From positions 1-8,380 of the forward strand of contig CANLJW010000040.1 of assembly GCA_947491605.1 (NCBI GenBank): DNA of 8,380 bases, read 5' to 3'. The DNA comes from UBA7398 sp947491605. GTDB lineage: Bacteria; Actinomycetota; Actinomycetes; Nanopelagicales; Nanopelagicaceae. Each line of letters begins with the position of its first letter. Within the stretch, counting starts at the first letter, position 1. The position numbers and the translations under genes were made by a program. Shown one piece after another: positions 5,870 to 8,380 of the stretch. Below the pieces are notes generated by a model, which saw nothing but the letters and a program-made list of their open reading frames with translations, did no database searches and was not told the DNA's origin.

Positions 5870-5944
5870 TGGTGGAGGCGACGGGATTTGAACCCGCTCC
5901 AACGGTTTGGTAAACAGTTAGGCTGCCGATTACAACACGCCCCC
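5870..5944 (-). tRNA. tRNA-like RNA C (anticodon position ACC, alanine-type acceptor)
   Basis: 75 nt with encoded CCA. Acceptor GGGGGCG/CGCCTCC with G3-U70 as its only wobble, and A73. U8, A14, G18-G19 and the T arm GCGGG-TTCAAAT-CCCGT are present. The anticodon stem ACTGT/ACCGT has four of five pairs and a normal 7-base loop TTACCAA with U33, so ACC is at 34-36. The D stem is weak (TTGT against GCCT), as in copy B. Bases 5900-5912 are perfectly complementary over 13 nt to the 5' end of sRNA C1. The conserved leader lies at 5945-5966. With the intact loop and acceptor it is the copy most likely to be charged and to decode, if any is. Confidence 0.7.
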
Positions 5945-6023
5945 ATCACGGAAGCGAAGTTACGGTTGAATCGGAATTGGAAATTTAGAAAGTATCAACT
6001 CTGTTGAAACCTAATTGCTGTGG

Positions 6024-6056
6024 AAAGCAAAAAGGACTTGGAATTATCCAAGTCCT
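6024..6056 (-). terminator. Rho-independent terminator of sRNA C1
   Basis: Stem AGGACTTGGA/TCCAAGTCCT (6033-6042/6047-6056) with a 4-nt loop, then TTTTTGCTTT on the minus strand. Strong intrinsic terminator. Confidence 0.8.
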
Positions 6057-6075
6057 AATTACTACCAAACCGTTG
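6024..6075 (-). ncRNA. sRNA C1, antisense to tRNA-like RNA C
   Basis: The extended -10 TG-T-CATAAT ends at 6083, and eight bases on begins CAACGGTTTGGTA, a perfect 13-nt complement of tRNA-like C (5900-5912). A GTAATT linker, a perfect 10-bp hairpin and the tract TTTTTGCTTT follow. This is the clearest copy of the sRNA. Confidence 0.7.
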
Positions 6076-6082
6076 TAGAGCA

Positions 6083-6091
6083 ATTATGACA
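6083..6091 (-). promoter_or_regulatory. Extended -10 of sRNA C1
   Basis: TG-T-CATAAT on the minus strand. Unlike A, B and C2, no clear inverted-repeat box lies upstream, perhaps because the duplicated C2 unit follows directly. Confidence 0.5.
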
Positions 6092-6116
6092 CATAATTAG
6101 AAGTACCACATTGAGG

Positions 6117-6171
6117 AAAGTAAAAAGGACCTGGCTATTAACCAACTCCCATTTACTACCAAACAAGCGTT
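6117..6171 (-). ncRNA. sRNA C2, orphan duplicate of the antisense sRNA
   Basis: A second sRNA unit 42 bases upstream of C1, with the same order: -10 (TG-T-AATAAT), a variable 5' segment (AACGCTTGTTTGGTA), linker, hairpin and TTTTTACTTT. Its hairpin is decayed, with one G-G mismatch and one G-U pair on the minus strand. The variable segment matches none of the three tRNA-like RNAs here, so its partner is lost or lies elsewhere. Confidence 0.55.
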
Positions 6172-6176
6172 CTGAA

Positions 6177-6209
6177 ATTATTACATAATAACTTGATTAC
6201 GCGCAGTAG
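6177..6209 (-). promoter_or_regulatory. Promoter and degenerate inverted-repeat box of sRNA C2
   Basis: Extended -10 TG-T-AATAAT (6185-6177), with GATTAC-GCG-CAGTAG (6195-6209) twelve bases upstream, an imperfect version of the inverted repeat before sRNAs A and B. Confidence 0.42.
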
Positions 6210-6217
6210 AAATTTGG

Positions 6218-6242
6218 AAGAAGAGTCGCCCTATAAGCCGGA
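6218..6242 (+). repeat. Cassette repeat copy 5
   Basis: AAGAAGA followed by GTCGCCCTATAAGCCGGA (consensus core). Separates RNA cassette C from the membrane-protein gene; it ends 23 bases before that gene's ATG. Confidence 0.82.
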
Positions 6243-6265
6243 GTTAAAGCAACGAGGGAATTACA

Positions 6266-6925
6266 ATGCCCTATATCTACAACCCGCACCAGAGAGGTAA
6301 ATGGTCAATGATGTCTAGCAAAAGCACCGAGAGCAAAAATCCGTCGAGAAAATCCGGACCCCTAAGTCGCGCGTCACGGTTTTTCTACACGAAGTCAAAC
6401 CTGGTCACCGCGTTGCTGGCCACCTCCGTCTTTGCTGGTTACCTTGTCTTATTCCTAACGCGACAGGGCAAGGCTTTTGAAGTTGCCAACAGCAGTGTTA
6501 AGTCGCTAGGAACTTCGTTGGGCTTTGGTCAGGCAGAGATTCTTGCCTTCCTTGCAGAACGTTCTGATCAGATGATTAATGCCTACATTAATTTCAATCA
6601 GGTTTGGGACTCTCTCTTCGGTTTAATCTACGGAGTTATGTATGTGGTTTGGGTGTCGATTTTGTTTAAGCCATATTCGCAAAAGGTTGGGATTTTGAAT
6701 TTGCTCCCATTTGGTCAAGTTCTCTTTGATTGGTTGGAGAACTTTGCCTTAGCTACTTTGTCAAAGCAGTACCTTGCAGACGGCACGATTTCTTCGTCGA
6801 CTGCTCTACTTGCCTCAACCTCCTCAACCATTAAGTGGATATTTTCTCTACTGGTCTACGGAGTGATGTTGGTTGGCATTATTATGCGGATAGTAGGAGC
6901 ACTGAAGAGGCGAAGCCAGCGCTAG
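6266..6925 (+). CDS. Small membrane protein of unknown function
   Basis: A 219-residue protein I do not recognise. A basic, Ser-rich cytoplasmic N-terminus (about 1-45) precedes four likely membrane helices at about 46-65, 116-134, 142-163 and 190-212, and the chain ends in a basic tail (KRRSQR). The third helix segment contains PFGQVLFDWLENFAL, with charged Asp and Glu in the membrane, so a channel or enzyme role is possible. The ATG at 6266 has a good Shine-Dalgarno (GAGGGA, six bases before). A later ATG at 6311 is a weaker alternative that would remove 15 residues. It is the only plus-strand gene in the array, opposite to its neighbours. It lies alone between repeat copies 5 and 6, and its 5' part looks more GC-rich than the surrounding RNA cassettes. 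Confidence 0.75.
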   Translation: MPYIYNPHQRGKWSMMSSKSTESKNPSRKSGPLSRASRFFYTKSNLVTALLATSVFAGYLVLFLTRQGKAFEVANSSVKSLGTSLGFGQAEILAFLAERSDQMINAYINFNQVWDSLFGLIYGVMYVVWVSILFKPYSQKVGILNLLPFGQVLFDWLENFALATLSKQYLADGTISSSTALLASTSSTIKWIFSLLVYGVMLVGIIMRIVGALKRRSQR

Positions 6926-6950
6926 AACCCAATTGGTGCAGAGTAAATAT

Positions 6951-6975
6951 AAAGAAGAGTCGCCCTATAAGCCGG
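6951..6975 (+). repeat. Cassette repeat copy 6
   Basis: AAAGAAGA followed by the consensus core GTCGCCCTATAAGCCGGA. It overlaps the last four codons of the DinB-like gene: the minus-strand TAG stop (6967-6965) is part of the repeat. Confidence 0.82.
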
Positions 6976-7471
6976 ATTCAACCTCAAAAGCCCAGAGATC
7001 CAATTCATCAAGATCCATTGGCTGAAAACCTTTTGCCTCTAGGGCAGAAGCCAACTGAGCCCTGTGCTCTGTGGCGTGATGTATTGCTTGTGAAAGGATT
7101 GTGGATCGCCATCTCTTGACCAACTTGTCCTCATAGTTCTTAAACTCAATCTGAATGTCATCTAGCTTCATGCACTCAAGGAGTGCTTTGTCCACAATCG
7201 CCGCTTGCTCTTTAAGTCGTGCAAGATCTGCAATTACTTTCACATCATCAATACAAGGCTCCCCTGGTTTGGTAAGTACTGGGATGTCACTGATGCGAAA
7301 GGCGTATTGATCAGCTGAATCAACTATGTGATAAACAATCTCTGCCGCATGCCATTCGGGATTGGTCGCAAATGCTCCTAGCGACTCTTCAGGAAGTGTT
7401 TGAAGGTGGGCAATAGTTTTCTGATTTGCCCATGCCATGTGAGATAGAAGGCGGTCCATTGAAATAGTCAT
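6965..7471 (-). CDS. DinB-like (DinB/YfiT superfamily) metal-binding protein
   Basis: A 168-residue four-helix-bundle protein. It begins MDRLLSHMAWANQKTIAHL (5-23), a typical DinB first helix, and has the expected three-histidine metal site: H48 in AAEIVYHIVDSADQY and H132/H136 in AIHHATEHRAQLASAL. The C-terminal LDLWAF resembles the family's end. Family members are metal-dependent thiol transferases (bacillithiol or mycothiol) or of unknown role; a mycothiol-linked detoxification role would suit an actinobacterium but is inferred. The start at 7471 was chosen because the 24 codons upstream translate repeat copy 7; a second ATG lies four codons downstream. TAAACT is five bases before the ATG, possibly a leaderless promoter. 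The last residues, S-G-L-stop, are encoded by repeat copy 6. Confidence 0.82.
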   Translation of the reverse strand: MTISMDRLLSHMAWANQKTIAHLQTLPEESLGAFATNPEWHAAEIVYHIVDSADQYAFRISDIPVLTKPGEPCIDDVKVIADLARLKEQAAIVDKALLECMKLDDIQIEFKNYEDKLVKRWRSTILSQAIHHATEHRAQLASALEAKGFQPMDLDELDLWAFEVESGL

Positions 7472-7500
7472 GCCTAAGTTTAGTAGTGAGAGTGAAGAAT

Positions 7501-7525
7501 AAAGAAGAGTCGCCCTATAAGCCGG
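7501..7525 (+). repeat. Cassette repeat copy 7 (right end of array)
   Basis: AAAGAAGA followed by the consensus core. It lies between the DinB-like start and the CopC stop. A partial inverted copy of its 3' half (GGCTTATA at 7548-7555) lies in the end of the CopC gene. Confidence 0.82.
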
Positions 7526-7539
7526 ATGCTCACAAAAGC

Positions 7540-7914
7540 TCACTTTGGCTTATAAGTAAACGAGTAGCTTCCCGACACAGGATGACCGTCCTCCGAAACA
7601 ATCCTGTAAGAAATCAGATACCTTCCGGATGGTAACCCAGCCTTCAATTTTGTTGAGATTCGAGCGCCGCCAACAATTGGACCACCGACATCCACTCGCA
7701 CTTTCTTAGCGTTTGTGACGTTCAGTCTATGGATCTGCTTATCTCCAAAGCTCAAAAGGTCGCCATCAAACTCGAGCCACACTAAAGATGGAAGAACCTT
7801 TACCGTTTGATTCTTTGTTGGAACGCTCGAACTCAATTGAGCATGTGCGTTGGCATTTTCTATGCCAAATAGAAATAGGCCTAAAGTCATTAATACCAAA
7901 GTGGTTTTCTTCAT
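7540..7914 (-). CDS. CopC-domain copper-binding/resistance protein
   Basis: A 124-residue exported protein. A signal peptide (1-23: KK, hydrophobic core LVLMTLGLFLFG, then NANA before the cut) leaves a mature chain starting HAQLSSSVP, where the N-terminal His is a copper ligand in CopC. The single CopC beta-sandwich ends with the family signature YRIVSEDGHPVSGSYSF, whose His is also a ligand. Unlike YcnJ and many actinobacterial CopC proteins, there is no long linker or C-terminal membrane anchor, so it is probably free outside the membrane. It likely binds Cu(II). It follows a CbiO-type ATPase gene on the same strand, with a hairpin in the 87-base gap. It is the first gene outside the cassette array. 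Confidence 0.88.
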   Translation of the reverse strand: MKKTTLVLMTLGLFLFGIENANAHAQLSSSVPTKNQTVKVLPSLVWLEFDGDLLSFGDKQIHRLNVTNAKKVRVDVGGPIVGGARISTKLKAGLPSGRYLISYRIVSEDGHPVSGSYSFTYKPK

Positions 7915-7922
7915 TTTGAGTT

Positions 7923-7949
7923 AGCCCCAGCCGGTCTCGACTGGGGGCT
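7923..7949. terminator. Hairpin before the CopC start
   Basis: Stem AGCCCCAG/CTGGGGGCT with one bulged G. On the plus strand it is followed by TTTCCCTTTCT, a weak uridine-rich tract; on the minus strand it ends 8 bases before the CopC ATG and holds the only G-rich stretch that could act as a ribosome site. It may terminate transcription between the ATPase and CopC, or mask CopC translation. A possible -10 TACAAT lies at 7970-7965. Confidence 0.45.
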
Positions 7950-8001
7950 TTCCCTTTCTACTTAATTGTAGGTGCAGCGATTGCTCAAGAGCGAATCAGA
8001 T

Positions 8002-8380
8002 TTAGGAAAGAGTAAAACCGACTGGGAGCTCAAGTCGATGAGTACCGAGTAATTTTTCATTTTTCAATATTGACTCAGTTTTATCGTCTGCAACAATGAT
8101 TCCACCAGAGAGAATCACTGCTCTTTCACAGAGCTCGTGTGCGTAGGGAAGGTCATGTGTCACCATCACGATAGTGACATCGAGTGAGCGCAAAATGTCC
8201 GCCAACTCTCTGCGGCTAGCTGGGTCAAGATTTGATGAGGGTTCATCCATAATCAAGATTTCAGGTTTCATCGCAAGAACTGTGGCAACTGCGACTCGTC
8301 TGCGCTGTCCAAAGGAGAGGTGATGCGGAGGACGATCCTTAAACTCACTCATACCGACTAACTTCAGCGCATAGTCAACG
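8002..8380 (-). CDS. CbiO-type ABC transporter ATPase (ECF or cobalt/nickel), N-terminus outside window
   Basis: The C-terminal part of an ABC ATPase. Visible in order: the signature LSFGQRRRVA, Walker B ILIMDEPSSNLDP with the catalytic Glu and the D-loop, and the switch histidine in VTHD. Then comes HELCERAVILSGGIIVADD, typical of CbiO/EcfA proteins. Walker A and the Q-loop lie beyond the right edge. The frame continues upstream of the first in-window ATG (8352) to 8380, so that ATG is internal. These ATPases power uptake of cobalt, nickel or vitamins together with a CbiQ/EcfT membrane partner, probably encoded further right. The neighbouring CopC gene hints at metal transport; the substrate is not determinable here. 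Confidence 0.9.
   Translation of the reverse strand, partial: VDYALKLVGMSEFKDRPPHHLSFGQRRRVAVATVLAMKPEILIMDEPSSNLDPASRRELADILRSLDVTIVMVTHDLPYAHELCERAVILSGGIIVADDKTESILKNEKLLGTHRLELPVGFTLS

Larger units (their letters stand above)
4436..7525. mobile_element. Array of six repeat-bounded cassettes (three RNA-only, three protein-coding)
   Basis: Seven direct copies of a ~25-bp repeat delimit six units of roughly 380, 385, 545, 475, 735 and 550 bp. Units 1, 2 and 4 are homologous non-coding cassettes with an sRNA and a tRNA-like gene. Units 3, 5 and 6 each hold one unrelated protein gene, on either strand. Unrelated single-gene contents between identical sites is the layout expected of site-specific recombination, as in integron cassettes. 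The repeats lack the GTTRRRY/RYYYAAC boxes of attC sites, and no recombinase gene lies in the window. The array sits between the enolase stop at 4425 and the CopC gene ending at 7540. Boundaries and mobility are inferred from the repeats alone. Confidence 0.6.

Noticed and set aside
5729..5902. N-terminal extension of the SRPBCC protein (58 extra residues)
   Set aside because: The extra codons translate the cassette repeat, the hairpins and the T arm of tRNA-like C, so they are fortuitous open frame.
4561..5944. Ordinary tRNA-Gly(ACC) gene cluster
   Set aside because: Bacterial glycine tRNAs do not normally use ACC, have U73 rather than A73 and lack G3-U70. The anticodon stems are imperfect, and each copy has a matching antisense RNA.
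4436..6242. Classical integron attC sites
   Set aside because: The repeats lack GTTRRRY and RYYYAAC boxes and have no imperfect palindromic arms, so only the cassette layout is integron-like.
4436..7525. CRISPR array
   Set aside because: Spacing is 380-735 bp, the units contain genes and structured RNAs, and there are no spacers of uniform length.
7472..7543. N-terminal extension of the DinB-like protein
   Set aside because: It translates repeat copy 7, and the DinB fold begins at the downstream ATG.

Overview
The window reads as accessory DNA from a low-GC actinobacterium, with freshwater Nanopelagicales-like genomes as my best guess. The taxon is inferred, not proven: the DNA is AT-leaning, several genes have a -10 box only 5-9 bases before the start codon (leaderless mRNAs), and genes are tightly packed. 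No ribosomal or other marker gene is present.

Left part (1-4425). A partial NAD-dependent epimerase/dehydratase (minus strand, running off the left edge) shares a divergent promoter region with a three-gene plus-strand operon: a mandelate racemase/muconate lactonizing-type enzyme, an aminoglycoside-phosphotransferase-fold small-molecule kinase (MtnK-like in places) and a full-length enolase paralog. The enolase paralog keeps the metal ligands and both main catalytic residues, but the usual His of the S-H-R-S-G-E motif is Ala and the Glu after the conserved Gln is Asp. A dehydratase/epimerase, a kinase and a non-glycolytic enolase suggest an uncharacterised sugar-acid or hydroxy-acid pathway ending in an enolase-type elimination.

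Middle part (4436-7525). Seven same-orientation copies of a ~25-bp repeat (core GTCGCCCTATAAGCCGGA) divide the DNA into six short cassettes. Three carry one protein gene each: an SRPBCC/START-like protein, a four-helix membrane protein on the opposite strand, and a DinB-like protein whose stop codon lies inside the repeat. The other three carry no protein and share one RNA architecture, all on the minus strand: an inverted-repeat box, an extended -10 promoter, a ~50-nt sRNA ending in a terminator, a gap of about 80 nt, a 75-nt tRNA-like RNA with encoded CCA, a conserved hairpin, and a second terminator.

Within each RNA cassette the predicted 5' end of the sRNA is complementary over 12-13 nt to the anticodon loop and 3' anticodon stem of the tRNA-like RNA of the same cassette. 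The variable half of this match changes in step in all three cassettes, and the two non-Watson-Crick positions are G-U wobbles only if both RNAs come from the minus strand. The tRNA-like RNAs all keep G3-U70 and A73, the alanine identity elements, but carry ACC at the anticodon position. My main hypothesis is a protein-free addiction or regulatory module in which a mis-decoding or decoy tRNA is held in check by a cognate antisense sRNA, helping to retain the cassette array. The structure and covariation are visible in the sequence; the function is inference.

Right part (7540-8380). A secreted CopC-domain protein and the C-terminal part of a CbiO-type ABC ATPase, both on the minus strand, look like ordinary metal-related chromosomal genes flanking the array.
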